This document shows positions 15,877 through 22,469 of a stretch of DNA of 32,099 nucleotides, one piece after another. Within the stretch, counting starts at the first letter, position 1, and each line of letters begins with the position of its first letter. The notes beneath the pieces are model-generated. The model did not search any database. It had not been told where the DNA came from and saw only the letters and a program-made list of their open reading frames with translations. The translations under genes and the position numbers were made by a program. The DNA lies in IMG/VR virus record IMGVR_UViG_3300038696_000352, positions 1 through 32,099 of that record. The stretch is one strand, 5' to 3'. This stretch comes from a virus.

Positions 15877-16398
15877 ATGACCCAACTTTCCGACACTCAG
15901 ACAATCATCCTGTCGCGCGCCGCCCAAAACGAGGACCGCATTGCCCTGCCACTGCCTGACAGCCTGCGCGGCGGAGCCGCCGCCAAGGTGGTCCGCTGCA
16001 TGATCGCCAAAGGGCTGATCGAAGAGGCCGACGCGGACATGCGCAAGGATGAGCTCGTCTGGCGCGAGACCGGCGACGGCCACGGCGTGACGCTGGTCGC
16101 CACCGATGCAGGGCTTGCCGCCATCGGCATCGAAACAGAACGCGCGGCGGCCGAACCAATCGATAAGGCAGCGTCCAAGGTACGCACGCCGCGCGTGGGA
16201 ACCAAACAAGCCACTCTGATCGCCATGCTGCGCACGCCAGAGGGCGCGACCATCGAGGAGATCAGTGCCGCCCTCCAGTGGGCACCGCACACCATCAGGG
16301 GCGCAATGGCTGGGGCGCTGAAAAAGAAACTGGGGCTTGAGGTGACCTCGGAGAAGGTCGAGCACCGAGGGCGCGCTTACAAGCTCCCAGCCGTCTGA
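15877..16398 (+). CDS. DUF3489 domain protein (putative DNA-binding regulator)
   Basis: A 173-residue protein. The N-terminal part (MTQLSDTQTIILSRAAQNED, then AAAKVVRCMIAKGLIEEADA and TLVATDAGLAAIGIE) looks like one winged helix. A Lys/Arg linker leads to the C-terminal DUF3489 segment (GTKQATLIAMLRTPEGATIE, EISAALQWAPHTIRGAMAGA and a final beta-hairpin ending RGRAYKLPAV), a second helix-turn-helix. Two DNA-binding-like domains suggest a transcriptional role, but no target is known. GGAGACC upstream of the ATG is a plausible ribosome binding site. It is the last gene of the plus-strand group. Confidence 0.85.
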   Translation: MTQLSDTQTIILSRAAQNEDRIALPLPDSLRGGAAAKVVRCMIAKGLIEEADADMRKDELVWRETGDGHGVTLVATDAGLAAIGIETERAAAEPIDKAASKVRTPRVGTKQATLIAMLRTPEGATIEEISAALQWAPHTIRGAMAGALKKKLGLEVTSEKVEHRGRAYKLPAV

Positions 16399-16425
16399 CA
16401 TATGGCCACTGCATCGGATCCCGAT

Positions 16426-16446
16426 CGCCGTCCTACTGGGACGGCG
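16426..16446. terminator. Hairpin between convergent genes, possible bidirectional terminator
   Basis: An 8-bp GC-rich stem (CGCCGTCC / GGACGGCG) with a 5-nt loop lies between the stops of the convergent DUF3489 gene (16398) and methyltransferase gene (16456). There is no clear T run on either side, so intrinsic termination would be weak. Confidence 0.4.
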
Positions 16447-16455
16447 GTTGATCTT

Positions 16456-17085
16456 TCAGGGCCCTTTCTTTCGGAAAACGCTGTATTGAAAGCTCTGTTG
16501 ATTGCCTTTCGGCGTAATGTGCACATGCCGTTGTGCGCTGATCATCTCGAACTGTCCCGGCGCAAGTCTGTTCAGCTCTTGTTCCAGTTCTTCTGGCGCA
16601 TAACGAACCACAGGCAATCCGGAGCACTTCTCAGGCCCGTCATCCGCGAACGTCGCAATGATTGCGGCCCCATCGGGACGAAGCGCTTGGGACATCGCTT
16701 GGGCATATGCCGCGCGCGACTCTGCGTCGGTCAGAAAATGAAACACGGCGCGGTCATGCCAGACGGCATAGGCCCGATCAGGCTGCCACGTTGTCACGTC
16801 AGCCTCGATCCAATCGACGCCGTCGCCAAGACTACCAACTCTCTGCCTGCTGGTTTCGAGGGCAGAGCCTGAAAGATCCAGTACGGCCAACGGGCTGAAA
16901 CCCTTGTCGAGCAGAGCATCCACTAGGCGCGACGCGCCCGCCCCAACGTCGATCAGAGCATCGCCAGGGCGCAGATATAATCCGACGAGTTCCAGAGATA
17001 TCGAGGGCGTTGCCTCGAACCATGTCAAGTCATCTTCGGATCGCGCGCCATAAACGCCGTCCCAGTGCTCCTGTCTCCCTGCCAT
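16456..17085 (-). CDS. Class I SAM-dependent methyltransferase (TPMT-like)
   Basis: A 209-residue soluble methyltransferase. The ATG at 17085 is chosen because MAGRQEHWDGVYGARSEDDL is the usual beginning of this family (HWDxVY) and AGGG lies upstream. The SAM-binding motif I is LIDVGAGAS (residues 44-52), with the ribose-binding Asp in LAVLDLSGSAL (about residue 70), motif II-like WIEADVTTW and a VWHDRAVFHFL motif IV region, as in thiopurine/small-molecule methyltransferases. This is a metabolite- or toxicant-type enzyme, not a DNA methyltransferase: there is no DPPY or PCQ motif. It is an unusual neighbour for phage genes, and the gene upstream of it (17201-17386) lacks its usual C-terminus. 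It may be a late arrival that damaged that gene. Confidence 0.88.
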   Translation of the reverse strand: MAGRQEHWDGVYGARSEDDLTWFEATPSISLELVGLYLRPGDALIDVGAGASRLVDALLDKGFSPLAVLDLSGSALETSRQRVGSLGDGVDWIEADVTTWQPDRAYAVWHDRAVFHFLTDAESRAAYAQAMSQALRPDGAAIIATFADDGPEKCSGLPVVRYAPEELEQELNRLAPGQFEMISAQRHVHITPKGNQQSFQYSVFRKKGP

Positions 17086-17200
17086 TCTGTTCGACCCTTT
17101 CTTTGAGATCATCGTATGGGATCGGATCAAAAGTGGCCAACGGATTTGAGGTCTCCCGTCATATTCAAGAATTACGGACACGGATCGCCTCAAACAGGCG

Positions 17201-17386
17201 TCAAAAGATGAACGATCTGAAAATCGATACACCCTTAAATATCAGCCCCATTTGCAGATTCTGCGCCAGCGTCGTGTGCAACCCGAAGATCGGGAAGATC
17301 AGGATCTGCGTGACAACCGCGACGCCGAAGCCGACGAACACGTTGGCGACAGACTCGACCAGCGACATAGCGCGGGACTGCTTCAT
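17201..17386 (-). CDS. DUF7220-like small membrane protein, C-terminally truncated
   Basis: A 61-residue protein (MKQSRAMSLVESVANVFVGF...) with two hydrophobic segments, VANVFVGFGVAVVTQILIFP and a weaker one near GLIFKGVSIF. It matches what I know of the DUF7220 family, whose members run on after VSIxRSF with a basic tail (ALRRLFE-like). Here the reading frame stops after VSIFRSFIF, so the tail is missing. The truncation faces the methyltransferase gene whose start lies about 115 nt further on. The start is well placed: GAGGTG lies about 8 nt upstream, and the ATG also overlaps, as ATGA, the stop of the second open frame of the upstream methyltransferase region. Confidence 0.7.
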   Translation of the reverse strand: MKQSRAMSLVESVANVFVGFGVAVVTQILIFPIFGLHTTLAQNLQMGLIFKGVSIFRSFIF

Positions 17387-18573
17387 GCCGACACCTCATC
17401 CACCAGCCAATAATTCAACTGCGAGAGTTCGCAGCGCATGCGCTGCAACCAAGGGGACCACGCCGTTGCCACAGAGGCGAAGCCGGTCCACCCGGTGGGC
17501 CAGCCCATCAGCGCCTCGACGAACAGCGGGTTCAAGGTCCGGCGCACATCGCAGGTATCGTGCCCAGCCATCGGCGTCACTAGGACTTGGCGGCCAAGCA
17601 GCCCGTTGACCGGCGTATTCGCCAAGGTCGTCGCGCCATCTTTGTGATCCCGCGCTGTCGGCGTCATCCACATGCGGCTGGCATGGGTCAGATCCGCTGT
17701 TTTGCGGTTCCCAGCACTCGGTTTGCAGCCGTCGTTCGCCATCGGCGTCGGCCAGTCGCGCGCCATGCCGTCCAGACCCTTCTCGTGTTTCCGGTCGCCA
17801 CCCCGGCTGCGGAAACTGTCGGTCTGCGGCGTCGGCCACATTACGGCGCTCGTTGCAAGGTTCATCCCATGCTCGCCCGCTTCCTGTGAAGGAGTTGGTT
17901 TCGTCTGCCGGTTCTCGTTTGCACTCGCGCGGGGTGTCGGCCACAGCCGCATCATTTCCGTCCGGTTCCCGCCACTCGACCGGATCCCAGAGTAGGCGCG
18001 CGGGGTCGGCCAGCGCGTCACCCTCGCGGATAGCAAGGATGAACAGGCGCTCGCGCCGGTGGAGCGCACCGACTTCCGCCACCGTAAAGAGGCCTGCCGC
18101 AAGGCGGTAGCCCATGCCGACCAGTCCGCGGGCGACTTCGGGGAAGCCGAGGCGGAGATGATGGGCGACATTCTCGAGGAAGACGAAGGGCGGTTTGATC
18201 TCGCCGATGATGCGGGCGACATGTGGCCAGAGGTGACGCGGGTCGTCAGCACCCCGCCGCTTGCCCGCGACCGAAAACGGCTGGCACGGATAGCCCGCAG
18301 TAACGATATCCACCGCGCCGCGCCAAGGTCGGCCGTCGAAGGTTCCAACATCATCCCAGACAACAGCTTGATCCAGGGACGCGTCTTCCATCCGCGCCAC
18401 GAGAGTGGCTGCGGCGAAGGTTTCCCGTTCGACATGGCCCACAGCACGATATCCGGGGATAGCGATGGTGAGCCCGAGGTCGAGTCCGCCCGCGCCAGAG
18501 CAGAGCGAGAGGCCGAAAAGGCTTGCGTCTGCGGCTCCGGAAACGCGTCCGGAGGAAGGTAAAGCCAGGTCAT
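17383..18573 (-). CDS. Second open frame across the C5 methyltransferase: WPTP-repeat polypeptide
   Basis: This frame is open for 396 codons in +1 register relative to the C5 methyltransferase and starts 4 nt after it. Its first half looks like a shadow (Ser/Arg-rich, motifs all in the other frame). From about residue 190 it becomes regular: RWPTPRAYSG, LWPTPRASAN, MWPTPQTDSF, DWPTPMANDG, MWMTPTARDH, LVTPMAGHD. It then reads LNPLFVEALMGWPTGWTGF, a sequence I recognise as typical of the C-terminal part of many phage C5 methyltransferases or adjacent proteins. Its stop overlaps the next gene's ATG as ATGA. It may therefore be truly translated, by a frameshift or an internal start, or be a relic of an alternative target recognition region. 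Confidence 0.35.
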   Translation of the reverse strand: MTWLYLPPDAFPEPQTQAFSASRSALARADSTSGSPSLSPDIVLWAMSNGKPSPQPLSWRGWKTRPWIKLLSGMMLEPSTADLGAARWISLLRAIRASRFRSRASGGVLTTRVTSGHMSPASSARSNRPSSSSRMSPIISASASPKSPADWSAWATALRQASLRWRKSVRSTGASACSSLLSARVTRWPTPRAYSGIRSSGGNRTEMMRLWPTPRASANENRQTKPTPSQEAGEHGMNLATSAVMWPTPQTDSFRSRGGDRKHEKGLDGMARDWPTPMANDGCKPSAGNRKTADLTHASRMWMTPTARDHKDGATTLANTPVNGLLGRQVLVTPMAGHDTCDVRRTLNPLFVEALMGWPTGWTGFASVATAWSPWLQRMRCELSQLNYWLVDEVSA

Positions 18574-18577
18574 TCAT
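17396..18577 (-). CDS. DNA (cytosine-5) methyltransferase
   Basis: A 393-residue C5 methyltransferase that should methylate phage and host DNA, probably against restriction. Ordered motifs: I LSLCSGAGGLDLGL (residues 23-36), IV GYPCQPFSVAGKRRGADD with catalytic Cys98, VI FVFLENVAHH with ENV at 135-137, VIII HRRERLFIL (173-181), and a late motif X-like RLRLCGNGVVPLVAA. The region between VIII and X, where the target recognition domain should be, is built of imperfect repeats with ADA/ADAD cores (LADPARLL, VADTPRE, NVADAADRQ, RLADADGER, VDDADSAG) and is rich in charged, disorder-promoting residues. The same DNA read one frame over encodes WPTP repeats (separate entry). It starts 3 nt after the ParB-domain methyltransferase stop. 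Confidence 0.92.
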   Translation of the reverse strand: MNDLALPSSGRVSGAADASLFGLSLCSGAGGLDLGLTIAIPGYRAVGHVERETFAAATLVARMEDASLDQAVVWDDVGTFDGRPWRGAVDIVTAGYPCQPFSVAGKRRGADDPRHLWPHVARIIGEIKPPFVFLENVAHHLRLGFPEVARGLVGMGYRLAAGLFTVAEVGALHRRERLFILAIREGDALADPARLLWDPVEWREPDGNDAAVADTPRECKREPADETNSFTGSGRAWDEPCNERRNVADAADRQFPQPGWRPETREGSGRHGARLADADGERRLQTECWEPQNSGSDPCQPHVDDADSAGSQRWRDDLGEYAGQRAAWPPSPSDADGWARYLRCAPDLEPAVRRGADGLAHRVDRLRLCGNGVVPLVAAHALRTLAVELLAGG

Positions 18578-18580
18578 GCC

Positions 18581-19807
18581 TCAATCGTCTTTGGTCTTGA
18601 TCGTGTTGAACGTCTCGTCCGAGCCCGCGAGAACGGCGTCCTTGCCGGTGAACTGCTGCCAGCGTTCCACGGCTACATCGACATAGGCGGGGTTCAACTC
18701 GATCCCGTAGCAGACGCGGCCTGTGGTCTCGGCTGCAATCAGCGTGGTGCCAGACCCCATAAATGGTTCGTAGATCGCCTGACCCGGGCTTGAATTGTTC
18801 AGGATTGGGCGGCGCATGCATTCCACCGGTTTTTGCGTCCCGTGTACCGTCTTGGCATCCTGATCCTTGCTTGGGATCTGCCACAGCGTCGTCTGCTTGC
18901 GGTCACCCGCCCAATGGCCCTTGCCGGTCTTTTTGACGGCGTACCACGCCGGTTCATGTTGCCAGTGATAATCGCCCCGGCTGAGCACCAGCCGCTCCTT
19001 GGCCCAGATGATCTGCGAGCGGATGTTGAAACCTGCAGATTCGAGACTTTCGGCCACGGTCGCCGCATGCAGCGCGCCGTGCCAGACGTAGGCCACATCA
19101 CCCGGAAACAGCGCCCAGGCCTCTCGCCAATCTGCGCGGTCATCGTTCAGCACCTTACCGGTGCGCTTGGTTTTGGCTGCCCCCGCCTGGTTCCGCCAGC
19201 TTGGGTCGTACTCAACACCGTAGGGTGGATCGGTCACCATCAGCATCGGTTTCACAGTGCCGAACAGCCGCTCAGTGTCGGTCGCCACGGTGCTGTCACC
19301 GCAGAGCAGTCGATGGTTGCCAAGGATCCAGAGGTCACCGAGGCGACTGACCGGGTCCTCTGGCGTGTCCGGAATGTCGTCCTCACCCTCCTGCGGACCT
19401 GTGCCTGCATCAAGGCTGTTCATCAGCGCGTTCAGCTCGTCGTCGGTGAAGCCCGTCAGCCCCAGATCAAAATCAGCCTCCAGCAGGTCCGCCAGTTCGA
19501 GGTTCAGCAGGTCCTTGTCCCACTCAGCGTTTTCGCTAGAACGGTTGTCCATGATCCGGAAGGCGCGGGCTTGGGCCTCGGTCAGCCCCTTGGCAACATG
19601 CACCGGTGCGGATTGAAGACCGAGCTTGCGCGCCGCTTCCAGTCGCGTGTGCCCAGCCAAGACGACCATTGCCTCATCGACAACGATGGGCTGCCGCCAG
19701 CCAAACTCCTGGATCGACGCTGCGACCGTGGCGATGGCCTGCTCGTTGCGCCGTGGGTTGCGCGCATAAGGAATGATCTGCCCAAGAGGCAGTTCGATAA
19801 CGTCCAT
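18581..19807 (-). CDS. ParB-domain-containing DNA methyltransferase (DPPY, beta class)
   Basis: A 408-residue protein. Residues 1-90 form a ParB/Srx-like domain (IELPLGQIIPYARNPRRNEQ, SIQEFGWRQPIVVDEAMVVL and the AGHTRLEAARKLGL core). An acidic linker (EDDIPDTPEDPVSRLGDLWI) leads to an N6-adenine/N4-cytosine methyltransferase with LLCGDSTVATD, catalytic DPPYGVEY (193-200) and, late, EPFMGSGTTLIAAE (about 347-360), the SAM site. The catalytic motif before the SAM motif is the beta-class order. The fusion is common in phages, where the enzyme acts without a cognate nuclease, probably shielding DNA or altering gene expression. The specificity cannot be read. It leads into the C5 methyltransferase gene, so the two are probably co-transcribed. 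Confidence 0.93.
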   Translation of the reverse strand: MDVIELPLGQIIPYARNPRRNEQAIATVAASIQEFGWRQPIVVDEAMVVLAGHTRLEAARKLGLQSAPVHVAKGLTEAQARAFRIMDNRSSENAEWDKDLLNLELADLLEADFDLGLTGFTDDELNALMNSLDAGTGPQEGEDDIPDTPEDPVSRLGDLWILGNHRLLCGDSTVATDTERLFGTVKPMLMVTDPPYGVEYDPSWRNQAGAAKTKRTGKVLNDDRADWREAWALFPGDVAYVWHGALHAATVAESLESAGFNIRSQIIWAKERLVLSRGDYHWQHEPAWYAVKKTGKGHWAGDRKQTTLWQIPSKDQDAKTVHGTQKPVECMRRPILNNSSPGQAIYEPFMGSGTTLIAAETTGRVCYGIELNPAYVDVAVERWQQFTGKDAVLAGSDETFNTIKTKDD

Positions 19808-19829
19808 CGGTGTTTCCTGATGTTGGTCC

Positions 19830-19955
19830 CGAAACGAAACGGGTCTGGCCCGCGAAACGAAATGGGGTCAGAGGGCCATTTCGTTTCAACCGGGGTTTAG
19901 GGGCCGTCAGCCCTATGTTTTATTAGGCTTGCGCGCAAACCGAAACGAAACGGGT
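19830..19955. repeat. Four CGAAACGAAA-type repeats upstream of the methyltransferase operon
   Basis: Copies are CGAAACGAAACGGGT at 19830-19844, CGAAACGAAATGGGG at 19853-19867, an inverted ATTTCGTTTCAACC at 19878-19891, and CGAAACGAAACGGGT again at 19941-19955. Copies two and three can pair as a 10-bp stem. They lie 20-150 nt before the start of the ParB-domain methyltransferase, where an operator or autoregulatory site would be expected. Confidence 0.6.
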
Positions 19956-20197
19956 GTTTTCGGCGGTGTCACTGGGAAAGCGTCGCGCTGCGCCCCCCCG
20001 TATACGGTTAGAAACAGGAAGGACCCGTTCAATATCAATGGGTTAAGCGGCGCAAAATCTGAGTGGAGACAGTTTTTTCCAACAATCGGTTACCATTTGC
20101 GACCCTACAAACCCGTTCAAATCGACTTGGCGCTTTTAGCCACACGACGATCATCTTATCGTTTTTATAGCTTCTCGATCTGGATCTGTCACAGATT
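19956..20197. other. Intergenic stretch without a supported gene
   Basis: With the flanking repeats this forms the gene-free region 19808-20402. It contains a run of seven C (19993-19999) in a GC-rich context and then becomes AT-rich. A 157-codon plus-strand frame crosses it, but it has no recognised domain and also covers the repeats, so I do not call it. Confidence 0.5.
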
Positions 20198-20225
20198 AAA
20201 GTGTCTCACCAAAAAGTGTCTCACC
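20198..20225. repeat. Tandem 13-bp direct repeat AAAGTGTCTCACC
   Basis: Two identical copies lie at 20198-20210 and 20213-20225, with a 15-bp period. A looser version (ATGTCTCGCC, GATGTCCCGC) lies at the same distance from the intact DUF6362 gene end, near 21320-21350. This suggests the repeat belongs to the 3' flank of that gene family. Confidence 0.5.
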
Positions 20226-20275
20226 TGCACGAGAGGGGTTGACAGGGCGGTGGCGTTCTCCGCAGCCCCGATCAC

Positions 20276-20323
20276 TCAAGCGATCCGCTGGATAACATAC
20301 TTCATCGACCGCTTGCGCGGCAC
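20276..20323 (-). pseudogene. Remnant of a second DUF6362-type gene 3' end
   Basis: These 48 bases read VPRKRSMKYVIQRIA plus stop. They match the end of the intact gene at 21415-21462 (VPRKRSMDYVIQRTA plus stop) at 43 of 48 bases. Similarity becomes patchy about five codons upstream (HGLA versus NGRT) and extends weakly past the stop. It is the distal half of a direct repeat bracketing the unknown gene at 20403-21116. The substitutions suggest it came from a related phage and is not a recent duplication. Confidence 0.7.
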
Positions 20324-20402
20324 TGCCAGGCCGTGCTGGAGGCTTCGTTTCCTGACACCTACGTGTGTTAATATTTTCAATCTGATCGGTCTGTGGAGTT
20401 AA

Positions 20403-21116
20403 TTATTTAGCTGGTTTAAGAGCGGCACCGTCATTCCATTTCATCCAAATGTACGGATGCATTTCATCGGGGCTGAGAAATGTCCGGACGGAAAAAATCG
20501 GGGCTTTTTGGTCTGCTTCACCCGCAAACCATTCAGGGTCAGGCCTTGAGGCATCAATGCTTCCTGCCCAAACGCCACAGAAGCTCGATCGTATGAATTC
20601 GTCTTCATTGTGCGTAATGGGCTCATCACGCGCCAGTTCCTTGAGTATATGGTTCGCTTCTTGGTCAATCAGCTCAAGAAAGCCTGGGCCAATTTCACAA
20701 TCGCTACGTTCAATCAGCCTTTCAAGGGCATGATAATTCAAGCTGACCCTTGCAATCTGCAAGCTACGTGTTGTGCGTGTGGTTTCAGCAATGACGACGG
20801 AATATAAGAGCACATTTTCTGCAAAAAGCTCCTGTTCTTCATGCTGGGTCTGCATTGCGACTACTTCTCTGTAGACAACTCGGACGGTCCCAGATGATGC
20901 ATAAGAACCGGTAATAACGCCTGGCATTTTCTTGATTTGCTTGATCAATCGTATACGGGCTTTAAGACTGGGTCGGATTTCCCTTATTTTTAAAAAAATA
21001 TCGGGAACATCGGCCGGTTTCTTGCGTGCTAGTGACATCGCCTCGCGAGCATAACCGCGCTTAAACGACAGGCGACGAGCTGCCTCGGCACTTGATAATA
21101 TGTCTTTAGAGGTCAC
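20403..21116 (-). CDS. Unknown 237-aa protein, inserted between repeated DUF6362 ends
   Basis: I do not recognise this protein. It begins MTSKDILSSAEAARRLSFKR and is basic in its first 70 residues (IRPSLKARIRLIKQIKKMPG). A middle section follows with SLNYHALERLIERSDCEIGP, where His and the Arg/Glu pairs could be functional. The C-terminal part is rich in aromatic residues (SSFCGVWAGSIDAS, DEMHPYIWMKWNDG). Predicted soluble, with no signal peptide. The gene is visibly AT-richer than the phage genes around it and is bracketed by two copies of the 3' end of DUF6362. It is therefore probably an acquired cargo gene, conceivably a defence or exclusion function, for which there is no direct evidence. 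Confidence 0.7.
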   Translation of the reverse strand: MTSKDILSSAEAARRLSFKRGYAREAMSLARKKPADVPDIFLKIREIRPSLKARIRLIKQIKKMPGVITGSYASSGTVRVVYREVVAMQTQHEEQELFAENVLLYSVVIAETTRTTRSLQIARVSLNYHALERLIERSDCEIGPGFLELIDQEANHILKELARDEPITHNEDEFIRSSFCGVWAGSIDASRPDPEWFAGEADQKAPIFSVRTFLSPDEMHPYIWMKWNDGAALKPAK

Positions 21117-21414
21117 GGCGTCACCTCCAGAGTTTCAGTTTTGCCTAGCCGATTTGTCGCACTCATCATAAACATGGTCAACGTCCCGGGTTGTCTCAAG
21201 AACGGCAAGGGCACCAAAACGCAGAGGATGACAGGCTGGACCTACGTCGACTCGCTATCAACGAGGTCATGCATCCCACGCGCACGACTTCGAGCATATT
21301 GTTTATTTAGCCTCTCGCTCAGTGAATGTCTCGCCTTCCGATGTCCCGCTGAAAGGTGCCCAGCTGGACCGAAGGGAGTTCACAGGGCGGCCATAGCGAG
21401 ACCGCCCCGCAAGA
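21117..21414. other. Gene-free flank between cargo gene and DUF6362
   Basis: This is about 300 nt, AT-richer at the left and phage-like at the right (from about 21340, where it resembles 20210-20275). It should hold the promoter of the cargo gene, but I see no convincing -35/-10 pair. A 97-codon plus-strand frame here is not supported. Confidence 0.5.
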
Positions 21415-21840
21415 TCAAGCGGTACGCTGAATAACATAATCCATCGACCGCTTGCGCGGCACAGTTCGGCCGTTCAAGCGCCAAACAATCACGGCAAGCC
21501 CATACTCTTGCCGCCGACTGGCCGTGGCCCGGCTGATACCATGCTGCCAGCATATCCCCTTCCACGCCTTGCGGTTGGCGCGTGCCCAAAGGATCTGCCC
21601 GATGTCCTTGTCCACCCACCGCAGCCAGAGCATCGCCTCATCGGCCTGCGTGATCATCCGCGGTGATGGCAGCGGCCGTTTCATCCGAGGCTCCTGCCCT
21701 ACCTGATCGGCAAAGCTGGAGACGTAATCAGGCCAGGCGCTGACAAAACCCTGGGGGCGCACAGGCGGCATGGAGCGCATTACATCCGCTGCGAGGTCCA
21801 GCCGGTCGGCCACCATGGCACGTGTCCAGTCATCTGACAT
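21415..21840 (-). CDS. DUF6362 family phage protein
   Basis: A 141-residue protein starting MSDDWTRAMVADRLDLAADV. The C-terminal half has a helix-turn-helix-like region (WARANRKAWKGICWQHGISR then ATASRRQEYGLAVIVWRLNG) and ends in the conserved RTVPRKRSMDYVIQRTA. The family is found in replication regions of Rhodobacteraceae prophages; a DNA-binding role is plausible. The ATG at 21840 is preferred because GGAGGTG lies 5 nt upstream. The frame is also open to 22041, but only because of an apparent single-base deletion in the preceding small gene. Confidence 0.85.
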   Translation of the reverse strand: MSDDWTRAMVADRLDLAADVMRSMPPVRPQGFVSAWPDYVSSFADQVGQEPRMKRPLPSPRMITQADEAMLWLRWVDKDIGQILWARANRKAWKGICWQHGISRATASRRQEYGLAVIVWRLNGRTVPRKRSMDYVIQRTA

Positions 21841-22041
21841 GTCGCACCTCCATGCCCTGCGGGTGCTTGCCATAGAGCTTTTCGCCAAGCTGCGGACCAG
21901 TTCACGCTCTGGCCAGGTCAGCCTGTGATCATCGAGTGAGACCGCCAGCATCTGCTGTTCCTGCCAGCCATCGCGCTTAACCCGGTCGGCATCACGGCGG
22001 TGACCGCCGTAGCCCTTTGGGGTGAACCGCATGCCGCTCAT
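21830..22041 (-). pseudogene. Small conserved phage gene with a one-base deletion (frameshift near 21892)
   Basis: It starts at 22041 (MSGMRFTPKGYGGHRRDADR) and continues VKRDGWQEQQMLAVSLDDHR then LTWPERELVRS, a well-known small protein of these prophages. After LVRS the observed frame gives LAKSSMASTRRAW and runs on into DUF6362. Moving one base restores GEKLYGKHPQGMEVRHVR and a TGA at 21832-21830 that overlaps the DUF6362 start, the normal coupling. The simplest reading is loss of one base in the AGC-TT context at about 21892. The product, if made, would be a fusion with DUF6362. A sequencing error is possible. Confidence 0.7.
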
Positions 22042-22469
22042 GATGCACCTCCTTCGTCCCCGTCCTGTTCTGTCAGGGTAAAATCAACGGCTATGTCGCT
22101 TGGCACCCTCACCCCATCCGAAGGCAAGGCGTCGTTTTGAGCCTGAGTTTTATCAGGCGCGGCCGAGGCGGACGCACGATTATGGTTCATCATGGCGGCG
22201 CGCCGGGTCTGCTCCGCATCATCCAGCGGAGCACGCCATGGGTTCTTGCCCATCCGGAATGGCCAGCTCGGGCAATCGACCGCTGTGCAGAGCCGCACCT
22301 CTTGCGCAGAGTCGTTGCAGCAATCGAGGCACTTCAACCGCAGGGCACGCAGAGGCGAGACGCGCACGTGGCCCAACTGCTCCAGCTCATCCGTGCGCAT
22401 GCAACGCGGATCGCGGCCGACATCAAAACCGTCGCGATGCTCGAGACCGGTATGGCGATTGGGTTTCAT
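22038..22469 (-). CDS. Cysteine-rich conserved phage protein
   Basis: A 143-residue protein. The conserved core is SPLRALRLKCLDCCNDSAQE then VRLCTAVDCPSWPFRMGKNP, with at least four cysteines in a CxxC...C...C arrangement that probably binds zinc. The C-terminal half is Ala/Asp-rich and probably disordered. I know this core from small proteins beside DUF6362 in Rhodobacteraceae phages; function is unknown, and zinc-mediated DNA or protein binding is the likely mode. The stop overlaps the next ATG and the start overlaps the previous stop, so all four genes of this group are tightly coupled. Confidence 0.8.
   Translation of the reverse strand: MKPNRHTGLEHRDGFDVGRDPRCMRTDELEQLGHVRVSPLRALRLKCLDCCNDSAQEVRLCTAVDCPSWPFRMGKNPWRAPLDDAEQTRRAAMMNHNRASASAAPDKTQAQNDALPSDGVRVPSDIAVDFTLTEQDGDEGGAS

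Noticed and set aside
19988-20005. C7 run in GC-rich context as a possible cos site
   Set aside because: It lies over 5 kb from the terminase genes, whereas lambda-like cos sites adjoin them, and no terminase-binding repeats are visible.
19929-20402. 157-codon plus-strand frame in the intergenic region
   Set aside because: It crosses the repeat copies and the DUF6362 remnant, which is on the other strand, and has no recognisable domain.
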